DNA from: Bacteroidota bacterium
GTDB lineage: Bacteria > Bacteroidota > Bacteroidia > Bacteroidales > F082
Assembly: GCA_014382445.1 (NCBI GenBank)
Contig: JACNJS010000084.1
Span: 2,089-66,088 of the forward strand
Direction of reading: 5' to 3'
Length of the DNA stretch: 64,000 bases
Below the pieces are notes generated by a model. It saw nothing but the letters and a program-made list of their open reading frames with translations, had not been told where the DNA came from and searched no databases. Positions 43,185 to 52,787 of this stretch are shown one piece after another. The position numbers were made by a program, and so were the translations under genes. Each line of letters starts with the position of its first letter. The first letter of the stretch is position 1.

Positions 43185-44375
43185 ATGGAAGAAATATTTT
43201 CAACAATCAAAAATCTTTCTGAGAAATACTCAGAATACACAGCGCAGAATCTTTCAAAATTAGTTCAGATTAAATCGCTAAGCACGAAAGAAAAAGATGT
43301 GCAATTAGAGTTAAAACGTCAAATGGAAGAAGCCAGATTTGATGAAGTTAAAATTGACGGACTGGGCAATGTTATTGGACGGATAGGTAATGGCAGTAAA
43401 ATACTTGCAATTGACGGCCATATGGATACAGTTGATATCGGCAATCTAAGTAACTGGGATTTTGATCCACTGGGTGGTGAAATTAAAGATGGCTATGTGC
43501 ATGGCAGAGGCACAGTGGACCAGAAGGGAGGTGTTGCCGCTCTAGTTACTTCGGGAAGGATTCTGAATGAATTGGGTTTTGACAAAAACCTCACCATTTA
43601 TTTTGTTGGCAGCGTGATAGAAGAAGATTGTGACGGACTTTGCTGGAAATATATAATTGAAGAAGATAGGATTAAACCCGATTTTGTTATCAGCACCGAA
43701 CCAACTAACTTAAATATTTATCGTGGCCAAAGAGGAAGAATGGAGATGCATGTAAGTTTTTATGGTGTGTCCTCTCACGGATCAGCTCCGGAGCGTGGAA
43801 AAAATGCCATTTATATGGCGTCAAAAATTGCACTTGAAATAGAGAAATTGAATCAGCGATTAGCTGATGATGAGTTTTTAGGCAAAGGAAGTATAACTGT
43901 TTCCGAATTTGTTTCTGAAAGTCCATCATTGTGTGCCGTATCAGATTTTGCCCGATTACATATTGACAGGAGGCTAACATGGGGAGAAGACAAGATGGGT
44001 GCCGTAAAAGAAATTGAGAAGCTTATTGAGGGCATGAATGCAAAAGTAGATTTGTTGAATTACTATGAAGAGGCATATACTGGACTGAAATACGGTATGG
44101 AGAAATATTACCCGACATGGAAAATACCCGAAAATCACGAAATTGTTAGTGCAGGGGTTAGGTCATTCGAAAATCTCTATGGAATAAAACCAAAAATTGA
44201 TCGTTGGACTTTCTCAACAAATGGAGTTGCTACCAATGGGATTTATGGAATTCCAACCATTGGCTTTGGCCCCGGTAACGAAATACTAGCACATGCCCCT
44301 AACGAAAAGGTTGCGGTTGACGATTTGGTTGTGGCTTCAGCTTTTTATGCAGCGTTTGCTTATGAAATTAGCTAA
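43185..44375 (+). CDS. ygeY: YgeY-type M20 peptidase/deacylase
   Basis: 396 aa from the ATG at 43185; an upstream ATG at 43146 lies in the repeat spacer and adds 13 atypical residues. M20 zinc metallohydrolase with AIDGHMDTVDIGN, GRGTVDQKGGVAAL, the general-base region VIEEDCDGLCW, and the dimerisation-domain SSHGSAPERGKNA. YgeY is a standard member of the selenium-linked purine-degradation cluster, where it is thought to hydrolyse an acyl-amide intermediate after ring opening. ygeW follows. Confidence 0.9.
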   Translation: MEEIFSTIKNLSEKYSEYTAQNLSKLVQIKSLSTKEKDVQLELKRQMEEARFDEVKIDGLGNVIGRIGNGSKILAIDGHMDTVDIGNLSNWDFDPLGGEIKDGYVHGRGTVDQKGGVAALVTSGRILNELGFDKNLTIYFVGSVIEEDCDGLCWKYIIEEDRIKPDFVISTEPTNLNIYRGQRGRMEMHVSFYGVSSHGSAPERGKNAIYMASKIALEIEKLNQRLADDEFLGKGSITVSEFVSESPSLCAVSDFARLHIDRRLTWGEDKMGAVKEIEKLIEGMNAKVDLLNYYEEAYTGLKYGMEKYYPTWKIPENHEIVSAGVRSFENLYGIKPKIDRWTFSTNGVATNGIYGIPTIGFGPGNEILAHAPNEKVAVDDLVVASAFYAAFAYEIS

Positions 44376-44387
44376 CACGAAATTTTA

Positions 44388-44505
44388 TCTCTCGCAAAGC
44401 CACAAGGACGCAAAGGAAAAATAATTTAGATATAAGAAAAATAATAATGTTGTATTCAACAGGTTGCGACAGTTAAAAACTTAGCGTCTCCGCGGCTTTG
44501 AGAGA
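44388..44505. repeat. Inverted repeat TCTCTCGCAAAGCC...GGCTTTGAGAGA
   Basis: Left arm 44388-44415 (TCTCTCGCAAAGCCACAAGG then ACGCAAAG) pairs imperfectly with the right arm 44480-44505 (CTTAGCGTCTCCGCGGCTTT then GAGAGA). It fills the gap between ygeY and ygeW. This GCAAAG-GCGCAAAGACGC type of palindrome is a familiar dispersed repeat of Bacteroidota. Confidence 0.65.
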
Positions 44506-44520
44506 AAATATATATACCAT

Positions 44521-45708
44521 ATGAACATAAAAGATAGAATTACAATACTTAACAATCTTGAAACAAAGCTTTTCAAAAACGACTTCCTCCTTACATGGGA
44601 AAAAAGTGATGATGATCTGAAAGCAATACTAGAAATTGCCACCATACTAAAACAAATGCGAGAGGAAAACATTTCACCTCGAGTTTTTGACACAGGACTT
44701 GCTGTTTCCATTTTCAGGGATAACTCAACACGAACACGTTTTTCATACGCTTCTGCCGCCAATCTTTTGGGATTAGTTATTCAGGATATGGATGAAACAA
44801 AGTCACAAATTGCACATGGCGAAACTGTTAGAGAAACAGCAAATATGATTTCATTTTTAACCGATTTCATTGGAATTCGCGATGATATGTATCTGGGCGA
44901 AGGAAACAAATACATGCGAGAAGTTGCCTCTGCTTTGGACGAAGGATTTGAAAAAAATGTATTGCCATCACGTCCTGGAGTTGTAAATCTTCAATGTGAT
45001 ATGGACCATCCTACACAATCGATGGCTGATCTTCTTCATTTAAAAAATGAGTTTGGTTCGCTTGAAGCATTAAGAGGTAAAAAAATTGTAATGAGCTGGG
45101 CATACTCACCAAGCTATGGAAAACCTATGTCGGTACCACAAGGAATAATTGCATTGATGACAAGATTTGGGATGAATGTTGAACTGGCATATCCCGAAGG
45201 ATATGATCTTATTCCTGAGATAGTTGAATTAGCTGCAAAAAATGCTAAAGAAAGTGGTGGATCGTTTAATGTTGGTCATGATATGGAAGATGCCATAAAA
45301 GATGCCGATATAGTTTATCCTAAAAGTTGGGCACCTTATCATATTATGGAGCAGCGTACACAACTACTAAAAAACAAGGATGCCAAAGGACTTGCCGAAC
45401 TTGAACAACTTGCATTACTTAATAATGCAAAATTTAAAAACTGGGAATACACCGAAGAAAAAAGAAAACTTACAAAAAACGGAGATGCACTTTATATGCA
45501 TTGTTTACCTGCCGATATTTCGGGAGTTTCGTGTAAAGAGGGAGAGGTAGAAGGTGATGTTTTTGAGAAATACAGAATAAAAACTTATCATGAAGCCGGT
45601 TACAAACCTTATATTATTGCAGCCATGATGTTTGCCAATAAGTTTGAGAAACCTGCTCAAGTTCTGCAGAGTATTTTTGAAAAAGGATTGAAGAGAGTTA
45701 GGTATTAG
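44521..45708 (+). CDS. ygeW: Knotted carbamoyltransferase YgeW
   Basis: 395 aa, of the aspartate/ornithine carbamoyltransferase superfamily. The carbamoyl-phosphate motif is SIFRDNSTRTRFSYASA, with DMDHPTQSMADLLHL, DADIVYPKSWAPYH and MHCLPADISG further on. It is longer than ATCase/OTCase (about 310-340 aa), as is typical of the knotted YgeW group. In the purine cluster it is believed to work in the phosphorolytic direction, splitting a ureido compound into 2,3-diaminopropionate-type amine and carbamoyl phosphate, from which ATP can be made. No carbamate kinase is in the window. Confidence 0.92.
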   Translation: MNIKDRITILNNLETKLFKNDFLLTWEKSDDDLKAILEIATILKQMREENISPRVFDTGLAVSIFRDNSTRTRFSYASAANLLGLVIQDMDETKSQIAHGETVRETANMISFLTDFIGIRDDMYLGEGNKYMREVASALDEGFEKNVLPSRPGVVNLQCDMDHPTQSMADLLHLKNEFGSLEALRGKKIVMSWAYSPSYGKPMSVPQGIIALMTRFGMNVELAYPEGYDLIPEIVELAAKNAKESGGSFNVGHDMEDAIKDADIVYPKSWAPYHIMEQRTQLLKNKDAKGLAELEQLALLNNAKFKNWEYTEEKRKLTKNGDALYMHCLPADISGVSCKEGEVEGDVFEKYRIKTYHEAGYKPYIIAAMMFANKFEKPAQVLQSIFEKGLKRVRY

Positions 45709-45843
45709 CTTTATTAATATTCCAAATATTCTATACTTAAAATGGCGCACAACCTTTTAAATCCATCCGTTGTCACTATTTTTATATTAGATTTGCATGC
45801 TTATCAAAAAAATATTTTAATTATCAATAAAATAATTATCTTA

Positions 45844-47808
45844 ATGAAACATTTCTTATTATCTATTTCAATTCTGTTAATTTCCACGTTTTCTTTTTCG
45901 CAAATCAATAATGATTTAAACATTGAATACAAATGTTCACACAGTGCCCATCAAATAAATAAAAACTTAAGTTTTGACATATACAATTGGCAGAGTGAAT
46001 ATCTTGAGGACTATGATGTAACATTCTATTTTCTGGATATCGAGGTTTCTAACACAACGATATATATTAATGGCAACACAACAATAAATGGTGTTGCATT
46101 AGTTAACTTAGACACTTTTGCTATTGAACTAATTCCGGAGCAAACCATTACGCAGTTATTATTTAATGGTGTGGAATACACAACTTATCAACGGGATGGA
46201 AATAATGTTATCGTTCCTGTAAATGAAATTTCGGCGGGCTCATCATTCACGGCTCAAATATTCTATAACGGACAACCTCCAACAGGAGGGTTTTTTGCCG
46301 GTGTTACAACTGCCACTTCTGGTGCCTGGGGTAAGGATGTTACATGGTCATTATCCGAACCATTTGCAGCTTCCGATTGGTTTGCTGTTAAGCAAGATCT
46401 TGAAGATAAGGCTGATTCGGTTTGGGTTTTTCTTACAACTGACTCTACTAATATGGCAGGTTCGCAGGGTTTGTTAACAAATATGGTTGATGTTGGAAAC
46501 GGCAAAACAAGGTATGAGTGGAAATCAAATTATCCAATTGATTACTACCTTATTTCATTTGCTGTAGCAGAATATCAAGAATATAATATTTATGCGCATC
46601 CCGAAGAAATGAACGGTGATTCTATATTAATCCAAAATTTTATATACGATTCGCCAGGATGCCTTGAATATTATCAATCAGATATTGATGAAACAGCTCC
46701 CATGATTGAACTTTTTTCTGATTTATTTATTCTATACCCTTTCTGGCAAGAAAAATATGGCCATTGTTTAACCCAACTTGGTGGCGGTATGGAACATCAA
46801 ACAATGACTACAATAGGTGGGTTTCCATTTTGGTTAGTAGCACACGAATTAGGTCATATGTGGTTTGGAGATAATGTAACCTGTGCTACATGGAGCGATA
46901 TTTGGATTAATGAGGGCTTCGCAACTTATTCCAACTACCTGGCCGAAGAATTTTTACACGGCTGGAGTAGTGCCGTTTCCTTTATTGTTAATAAACAAAA
47001 TAGCGCAATGTCATCTCCTGGTGGCAGCATATACATACCTGAAAACCAAATATATCCCGGAAATGAATGGAGAATATTTGATAGTAGGTTATCATATAAT
47101 AAAGGTGCTGTTATTATTCATATGCTACGACATGAAATTCAGGATGATGAATTATTTTTTGATATTATGGAGACTTTTCAAACAGACTATACTGATAGTA
47201 CAGCAACAGGCGAAGATTTTAAAAATACTGCCGAAGATGTTACAGGAATGGATTTTGACCAGTTTTTTGATCAGTGGTATTATGGTGAAGGATATCCAAT
47301 ATTTGATATTGAGTATTATTACTTAAATGGAACAAATTATTTTACTTCGTTGCAAACAACCTCTTCATCAACTCCATTTTTTGAAATGTTGATGGATTTT
47401 AGATTGTATTTTGAGGATGGCTCTGATACATTAATTTCTTTCTACCAAAGTGATAACCTTGTTGAGTTTTCAGTAGAAACAGGAAAAGAGGTGATGAATA
47501 TCAATGTTGACCCTAATAATTGGACAATGGAACATTCAGAATTTAGTGTTTCTGTTGAGAAAACACAAACTCCTGTAACTTTTAAGCTTGGTCAAAACCA
47601 ATTAACTGATGTTATAACTCTGTATTTTTCAAATACTAAATATGGCAACAAGGAGGTTGTAATAACTGATATTTCGGGAAAAATTGTATATACAGGGCAA
47701 ACTTCCAACTCAAAGTTAAATATTAATACCTCATTTTTAAAACACGGTATTTATGTAATAAGAGCCTCTGATGATGGGCACTCATTTGTGAAAAGGTTTA
47801 TAAATTAG
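45844..47808 (+). CDS. Secreted M1 metallopeptidase with type IX sorting domain
   Basis: 654 aa from the ATG at 45844 (MKHFLLSISILLISTFSFSQ, a signal peptide); an upstream in-frame ATG at 45742 adds 34 residues that are not peptide-like. The gluzincin site is H334-E-L-G-H338 with the third ligand E357 (WINEGFATY), and the aminopeptidase GGGMEHQ motif precedes it. The last 70 residues (VVITDISGKIVYTGQ and HGIYVIRAS, ending VKRFIN) are a type IX secretion sorting domain. It is exported to the cell surface or medium to trim peptides. It lies inside the purine island but has no evident tie to it. Confidence 0.93.
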   Translation: MKHFLLSISILLISTFSFSQINNDLNIEYKCSHSAHQINKNLSFDIYNWQSEYLEDYDVTFYFLDIEVSNTTIYINGNTTINGVALVNLDTFAIELIPEQTITQLLFNGVEYTTYQRDGNNVIVPVNEISAGSSFTAQIFYNGQPPTGGFFAGVTTATSGAWGKDVTWSLSEPFAASDWFAVKQDLEDKADSVWVFLTTDSTNMAGSQGLLTNMVDVGNGKTRYEWKSNYPIDYYLISFAVAEYQEYNIYAHPEEMNGDSILIQNFIYDSPGCLEYYQSDIDETAPMIELFSDLFILYPFWQEKYGHCLTQLGGGMEHQTMTTIGGFPFWLVAHELGHMWFGDNVTCATWSDIWINEGFATYSNYLAEEFLHGWSSAVSFIVNKQNSAMSSPGGSIYIPENQIYPGNEWRIFDSRLSYNKGAVIIHMLRHEIQDDELFFDIMETFQTDYTDSTATGEDFKNTAEDVTGMDFDQFFDQWYYGEGYPIFDIEYYYLNGTNYFTSLQTTSSSTPFFEMLMDFRLYFEDGSDTLISFYQSDNLVEFSVETGKEVMNINVDPNNWTMEHSEFSVSVEKTQTPVTFKLGQNQLTDVITLYFSNTKYGNKEVVITDISGKIVYTGQTSNSKLNINTSFLKHGIYVIRASDDGHSFVKRFIN

Positions 47809-47949
47809 TATTTGATTTCAGAATTAAAAGAAAGCACAATACTCTCTGAATTAATTAATCAAAATTTTGATAAAGAATAGACAATATTAATTGAAAAAAC
47901 CACCTACAATTCCTGCTTTATACCTCAAAAATGATGTTACCTTGCGGTA

Positions 47950-49032
47950 ATGAAAAATGAAATGATAAGTAACGACTTAAAAGTAAATAGACCCGAACCA
48001 ATAAAATCGGGAGTTGAAATAGCATCTTTTATACAAGAAACAGACATTCAAAAAACTATTAATGCTTTACTTGCAGGTGAGTACATTTTAATAAAGGAAT
48101 TTTATAGCAATGGATTGGTTCTTTTAAATGAATTGCAGTTGTACCTCAAAAAAATGCATCCCAATGAATCTTTTCAGGAACAACGTGAGTTTCGCTCGGA
48201 ATATAGAAAATTATCTAACCTCATATTAATACAAGTTAAAGAACATAAATTAACCGCTAAAAAAGCCCCATGGATTGGATGGTTAGAAAAATTATATCCT
48301 GAAACGAATGATTTTCTTTTGCCTTTTCCTCAAATTCAAGGTTTAAATAGTGCTTGGCAATGGTATATTAATGGAGTTATAATCCCTGTAATAAGAAACA
48401 AGGTTCATCCTTATTATGGGGTTTATTTCCCAACACGTTTTGAGCATTTACAACTTTTCGATAATTGGTTAGTACGTTACAAAGGACCAAAAAAGTCAGC
48501 AATTAATGTAGGGATTGGAAGTGGCGTACTTTCATTACTATTGGTGAAGCATGGGTTTCAAAAATCATTTGGCACAGACATTAATCCCAATGCGATTATT
48601 GGTTTAAAAGAGTCAATGGAAGGAACGAAGTTATCTCGCAAGATAGAAATTGATTATGGGCATTTATTCGGTAAGTGGGAGAAACAAACCGAACTGATAG
48701 TATTTAATCCGCCATGGTTACCTGCCTCACATGATTTGGACCGCCTTGATGAAGCGATATATTATAATGACAAACTCTTTCCTGATTTTTTTGAAGAAGC
48801 AAAGAAACGACTGCTACCAGAAGGTAGGATTGTGCTACTATTCTCAAATTTAGGGCAAATAACCAACGCGACGAAAGAGCACCCAATTGAAAAAGAACTC
48901 CTTAATGGAAGCCGTTTTGAATTAGACAAATGTCTTAAAAAATCAGTAAAAGCTGCTTCAGAAAAAACAAAAAGAACCCAACATTGGCGTTCCACCGAAG
49001 AGGTGGAGTTATGGGTGTTAAAGCATAAATAA
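47950..49032 (+). CDS. SAM-dependent methyltransferase with NPPW motif
   Basis: 360 aa. The N-terminal 170 residues are not recognised. The C-terminal half is a Rossmann methyltransferase: AINVGIGSGVLSLLLVK (SAM motif I), FGTDINPNAI (acidic motif II) and LIVFNPPWLPA, the NPPx motif of amino-methyltransferases acting on nucleic-acid bases or protein Gln. It resembles PrmC/RlmG-type small-subunit enzymes but not closely enough to name. It lies alone between the M1 peptidase and the convergent dihydropyrimidinase. Confidence 0.75.
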   Translation: MKNEMISNDLKVNRPEPIKSGVEIASFIQETDIQKTINALLAGEYILIKEFYSNGLVLLNELQLYLKKMHPNESFQEQREFRSEYRKLSNLILIQVKEHKLTAKKAPWIGWLEKLYPETNDFLLPFPQIQGLNSAWQWYINGVIIPVIRNKVHPYYGVYFPTRFEHLQLFDNWLVRYKGPKKSAINVGIGSGVLSLLLVKHGFQKSFGTDINPNAIIGLKESMEGTKLSRKIEIDYGHLFGKWEKQTELIVFNPPWLPASHDLDRLDEAIYYNDKLFPDFFEEAKKRLLPEGRIVLLFSNLGQITNATKEHPIEKELLNGSRFELDKCLKKSVKAASEKTKRTQHWRSTEEVELWVLKHK

Positions 49033-49110
49033 AGCAGGAAGAACCAATTTTAAAGATTCCTCCAATGCCATTTAAACAACATTAAGAGTTGTCAAGTGTT
49101 GTGAGATTTT

Positions 49111-50478
49111 TTACTTTCTTTTTATAAGTTTCCCCCTTTTCATTCCACAAAATCGCTTTGCATTTTCAACAGCAATTTCTCCATTACAAATAACATATTC
49201 CGGATCTCCAAAGGTATAAAGCCCTTCATAAATATTATTATCACAATTTTGATGATGAGTTTTAGCCGAAATTATATTTTCTTTTTCCGGATTCCACACA
49301 ACAATATCAGCATCTGAACCCTCAGCAATAATACCTTTTGAAGGAAACAGATCGAATATTTTTGCAGTATTTGTGGATGTTAATGCAACAAACTGGTTAA
49401 GGGATATTTTGCCTGTAAGAACTCCATAAGTATATATCAAGGCGAGCCTGTGCTCAACTCCGCCAGCTCCATTTGGAATTTTTCTGAAATCATATTTACC
49501 ATTTTCTTTCTGTTTATTAGTAAAGGGGCAGTGGTCGGTACCTATGGTTTGAATTGTTCCGTTACTAATACCTTCCCAAAGTGCTTTCATATCCTCTTTT
49601 TTCCGTAATGGAGGGCTCATTACAAATGGCGCTACATTATCGAAATCCCCATAATACTTCGAGTCATCTAAAAGCAAATATTGGGGGCATGTTTCTGCCA
49701 TTACTTTCTGTCCTTTTTTTTGAGCTGCACTAATATATCTCAGCGATTGCTTTGTAGAAACATGGACAATATACAATGGGCAGTCTGCCTCTTTAGCTAA
49801 GTCAATTGCTTTTTTTACAGCACCGGCTTCCAATCTTGCAGGTCGGGACAAAAGATGATATTCGGGGCTTAGTTTGTTTTCGGAGGCAAATTTGTTTCTT
49901 AATTCTTCAATATCGTCGCCAAGCTCACAATGAACCGTTACCATCCCTCCTTCATTACCAACCGCTTTCATAACCTTCAATAACACATCATCATTTAAGC
50001 CAACCCTATCCTTATATGCCATATAAACTTTAAATGATTTCAGTCCAATACCAATACAATTTTTTATTTCGTCCTCAAGCGTATTTCGCCACTCAATAGG
50101 GCTAACATGCAGCGAATAATTTGTCAGGCTATTTTTTGCTTCCAGCTTACGTTTTTCGATAGCATCACTAAGAGTTTCGCCTTTTTGTGGAGTTACGAAA
50201 TCGATTATTGATGTTGTTCCGCCGAACAAGGCTGCTACGCTTCCTGATAAAAAATCATCGGAAGAAAACCCGGCGAATGAAGGCAGATGCATGTGTACGT
50301 GAGGGTCAATTCCTCCGGGTAATACGTAACAACCAGAAGCATCAATAACTTTATCATGTTTCGAATCCGGTATGAGGTTCTCACTAATCCTAATGATCTT
50401 GCCATCCCTACACATAACATCTGCTTTTATGCTGTTATCAGCATTTATTATCTTTCCGTTTTTTATGATTAGTATCAT
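49111..50478 (-). CDS. hydA: Dihydropyrimidinase / hydantoinase
   Basis: 455 aa from the ATG at 50476-50478; a reading to 50523 adds 15 residues inside a repeat and is rejected. Binuclear amidohydrolase with metal ligands DPHVHMHLP, the carbamylated Lys in SFKVYMAYK, TVHCELGDD, YIVHVSTKQSL and the Asp of GTDHCPF. It hydrolyses the cyclic amide of dihydropyrimidines or hydantoins. In the purine-degradation cluster (HyuA position) it is expected to open a hydantoin-like intermediate. Its strand is the one shared by ssnA, the Se-type dehydrogenase and ygfK. Confidence 0.92.
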   Translation of the reverse strand: MILIIKNGKIINADNSIKADVMCRDGKIIRISENLIPDSKHDKVIDASGCYVLPGGIDPHVHMHLPSFAGFSSDDFLSGSVAALFGGTTSIIDFVTPQKGETLSDAIEKRKLEAKNSLTNYSLHVSPIEWRNTLEDEIKNCIGIGLKSFKVYMAYKDRVGLNDDVLLKVMKAVGNEGGMVTVHCELGDDIEELRNKFASENKLSPEYHLLSRPARLEAGAVKKAIDLAKEADCPLYIVHVSTKQSLRYISAAQKKGQKVMAETCPQYLLLDDSKYYGDFDNVAPFVMSPPLRKKEDMKALWEGISNGTIQTIGTDHCPFTNKQKENGKYDFRKIPNGAGGVEHRLALIYTYGVLTGKISLNQFVALTSTNTAKIFDLFPSKGIIAEGSDADIVVWNPEKENIISAKTHHQNCDNNIYEGLYTFGDPEYVICNGEIAVENAKRFCGMKRGKLIKRK

Positions 50479-50519
50479 CGGTATTGTAAATAATTTTAAC
50501 AAAAATTCTAATCTCGATC

Positions 50520-50603
50520 TCATTTCGAACCCTATTCATCTTGAGAGAAATCCTCTGAAAACGTATTATGTTCAAAAGAGATTTCTCCCTCCGGTCGAAA
50601 TGA
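50520..50603. repeat. Dispersed palindromic repeat TCATTTCGA...GAGAAATC
   Basis: Arms TCATTTCGAACC (50520-50531) with GAGAGAAATC (50543-50552) and their near-complement GATTTCTC (50580-50587) ... CCGGTCGAAATGA (50591-50603). The text GTCATTTCGACCGGAGGGAG with AGAAATCTC is a repeat seen in intergenic regions of many Bacteroidota. Here it supplies the last eleven or so codons of the YgjV-like gene. Confidence 0.7.
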
Positions 50604-50961
50604 CAAAAAAAGTTATAGTATTCATTTCGGGTTTGTACACAAATCCCGGGAAAAAAATTTGAATTTCATCATTATGATAAGATAAAAACTTTAACAGATA
50701 TTTATTATCGCTCCTTATTTCGAGAGTGTCAAAAAGATTACTCTTTGTATAGATTTTTATCAAGTAAAAAAGATCAACCGAAACAATAAAACTATTCAGA
50801 ACCATTACCGGGAAAGCTCCAATTAGCATTCCGTAAATGGCAAAAGATAATGCACCAAAAAGATTAATCCATCTAAATTTCACAATCGAATTCATAGTCA
50901 TCGAAATGGCAATTACACCCGATGCTATATATCCAAACCAAAGTAATATATTTGAATCCAT
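50572..50961 (-). pseudogene. YgjV-like membrane protein, 3' end truncated by a repeat
   Basis: 129 aa ORF. Residues 1-70 are three transmembrane helices of the YgjV type (GYIASGVIAISMTMNSIVKF, NLFGALSFAIYGMLIGAFPV), then a short soluble part. Bacteroidota homologues as I know them continue into a GNAT-like acetyltransferase domain after the KPEMNTITFFV-type strand. Here the frame runs into the dispersed repeat and ends ISTGGRNLF. The missing C-terminal domain and repeat-encoded tail point to a broken gene, although the membrane part could still be made. Confidence 0.6.
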
Positions 50962-51037
50962 GTCTTATTTTAAAGGTTATTATTGGTAATTTTAAATAAA
51001 TGTGTCACACTATAACAAGTTTAAGTAAGAATGTGTA

Positions 51038-52309
51038 TTACAGTTTATCCCAAAGCCTGAGTGATTGCTCTTTAGTGAATTTATGGATTTCTTCTTCATC
51101 AATTGTTTGTATAATCTTATCCTTTACAATTAATTTACCATTCGAAATTACATGTTGAACATGATTTGATGTCAAACCAAAAATAGTGTGTCCTAAAAAG
51201 TTTTCTTCATTTATTTCAGTTGGAGAATCGTAATCCAAAATCACGATATTATTGTCACCATCTCCACTAAAATTATTCTCACTCAAATAATTATGAACTT
51301 TTCTAAACCGGTAGTAAGCAGAAGCGAAATCAATTTCATCATAATTCTGTCCAACAAAATATGAAGCCTTAGTGCTTCTAAGCATATCGCTATGCATTCC
51401 GTCGGTGCCAAGCATTATGTTATTGCCCAACCCACTTGAATTAAAATATCCTACCTTATTATTCAAATTACTTTCTGTATTCTGAACGACAAACGCCGGA
51501 GAATTTTTAATAATCATTCGTTCCTCACCATTAATATGCAAACAATGCGCAAGTATTGTTTTTGATGAATTAAGTACGCCGAAATCATTTAGCCTTTCAA
51601 CAACTCTACTACCATAATTTTCAATACAATGTTTCTGATCATAGTCATCCTCTGCAACATGTATATGAATACCTGAATTGGTTTTTTGCATCAGTTCAAC
51701 AGCCTTTTTTAGGGTAGCATCTCCAACCGTAAACGAAGCATGTAATCCAACTAATCCCTGGTTGTTTTTCAAATATGCTTCTGTCTCGTCCAAACATTGC
51801 TGCGCTTTATCCTTACCATCCCTATCTGTAATTTCATAACAAAGCAGATGACCAATACCAACTTTTTCAAAAGCATTAGCAATAACTTCGAGCGAACCAA
51901 CTATGAAATTAGGAGATGCATGATGATCGATTACAAAAGTAGCTCCAGCCTTTGCGCATGCCATTGCTGTAGCGAGTGCGCTGGCTTCAATCATATCTTT
52001 ATCAAGTGCTTTATCGATGTTCCACCAAATATATTTTAATATTTCAAGAAAATTGGATGGTTTCTTTTTGGGAGCAGGCATCCCTCTGGCTAAAGCCGAA
52101 TAGGTATGATGGTGGCCAACTGCGAACGACTTAGTTACAAACTTGCCGGCACAATCAATAATTTCATCTTTTGAAGAAATTGAAATTTCATCAAAATTAT
52201 CATGAAACTCAAGCGTGCCGTTTTTTCCTTCGCCAACTCGTATATTAGTTTTTGTGAAGATGAGATTCTTCCAGTTTATAAACGAAACATTTTTAAGTAT
52301 AATAGTCAT
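51038..52309 (-). CDS. ssnA: Putative aminohydrolase SsnA
   Basis: 423 aa amidohydrolase. The metal-binding AVGHHHTYSALARGMP and the following KPSNFLEILKYIWWNID are characteristic of SsnA, with HIHVAEDDYD, ILAHCLHI and MLGTDGMHSD completing the site. It deaminates or opens a reduced purine intermediate in the selenium-linked purine-catabolic cluster. It is followed, after a repeat-filled 478-base gap, by the Se-type xanthine dehydrogenase on the same strand. Confidence 0.9.
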   Translation of the reverse strand: MTIILKNVSFINWKNLIFTKTNIRVGEGKNGTLEFHDNFDEISISSKDEIIDCAGKFVTKSFAVGHHHTYSALARGMPAPKKKPSNFLEILKYIWWNIDKALDKDMIEASALATAMACAKAGATFVIDHHASPNFIVGSLEVIANAFEKVGIGHLLCYEITDRDGKDKAQQCLDETEAYLKNNQGLVGLHASFTVGDATLKKAVELMQKTNSGIHIHVAEDDYDQKHCIENYGSRVVERLNDFGVLNSSKTILAHCLHINGEERMIIKNSPAFVVQNTESNLNNKVGYFNSSGLGNNIMLGTDGMHSDMLRSTKASYFVGQNYDEIDFASAYYRFRKVHNYLSENNFSGDGDNNIVILDYDSPTEINEENFLGHTIFGLTSNHVQHVISNGKLIVKDKIIQTIDEEEIHKFTKEQSLRLWDKL

Positions 52310-52787
52310 GTGTCTGTTATTTGCATATAATAATCGCTTGATTTGTCATCCTGAGAACCAAGACCCGGAAAAGGGGGCGCACATAGTGTGATGACAAAAA
52401 TTCCAAATCTCAAAAATCATGAATTTTGTTTTATCATCGGATTTATCGGATTAAACGAATTTTCGTTTTTCGCATTGCGAAAAACTAATCTGCTAAATCC
52501 GTTAAATCCGATGATGGTTCTTTTATATTTTTTCATTAACTATTCGACATTCAAAATGTACTTGATAATTATCTAATTCAAGACCCGCCGGGTTTTTTCC
52601 AACCCGCCGGGTCTGATTTCATTTCATTTGGTAATTATCTAATATACAATATGTTCATATAAGTTGTCATTGGTAACAGAGTGAAGGATCTATTTTGAAA
52701 TACAATTGAGATTCTTAACTCGCTGCCCGCATATCCTCCGCAAATTCGTTCAGAATGACAAAAAGACGTTATTGCAAATATACCGAT
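52310..52787. other. Repeat-filled spacer between ssnA and Se-type xanthine dehydrogenase
   Basis: 478 bases without a supported gene. It holds a nested palindrome at 52433-52515 (arms ATCATCGGATTTATCGGATTA and its near-complement, with inner hairpin TTTTTCGCATTGCGAAAAA at 52466-52484), a perfect 14-bp inverted repeat AGACCCGCCGGGTT / AACCCGCCGGGTCT (52581-52594 and 52601-52614), and GTCATCCTGAG / TTCAGAATGAC fragments at about 52348 and 52750. A 62-codon ORF here is repeat-derived. A ssnA upstream promoter should lie at the left end. Confidence 0.7.
52581..52614. repeat. Perfect 14-bp inverted repeat (ACCCGCCGGGT)
   Basis: AGACCCGCCGGGTT, a 6-base T/C spacer, and AACCCGCCGGGTCT. A very stable GC-rich hairpin in AT-rich surroundings. 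With no T run after either arm it is more likely a dispersed repeat than a terminator. Confidence 0.75.

Noticed and set aside
50479-50523. Longer dihydropyrimidinase start
   Set aside because: The additional 15 residues run into the dispersed repeat; the ATG at 50476-50478 gives the normal N-terminus MILIIKNGKII.
52388-52576. 62-codon rightward ORF in the ssnA spacer
   Set aside because: It consists almost wholly of the palindromic repeats at 52433-52515, with no family resemblance; a chance ORF.
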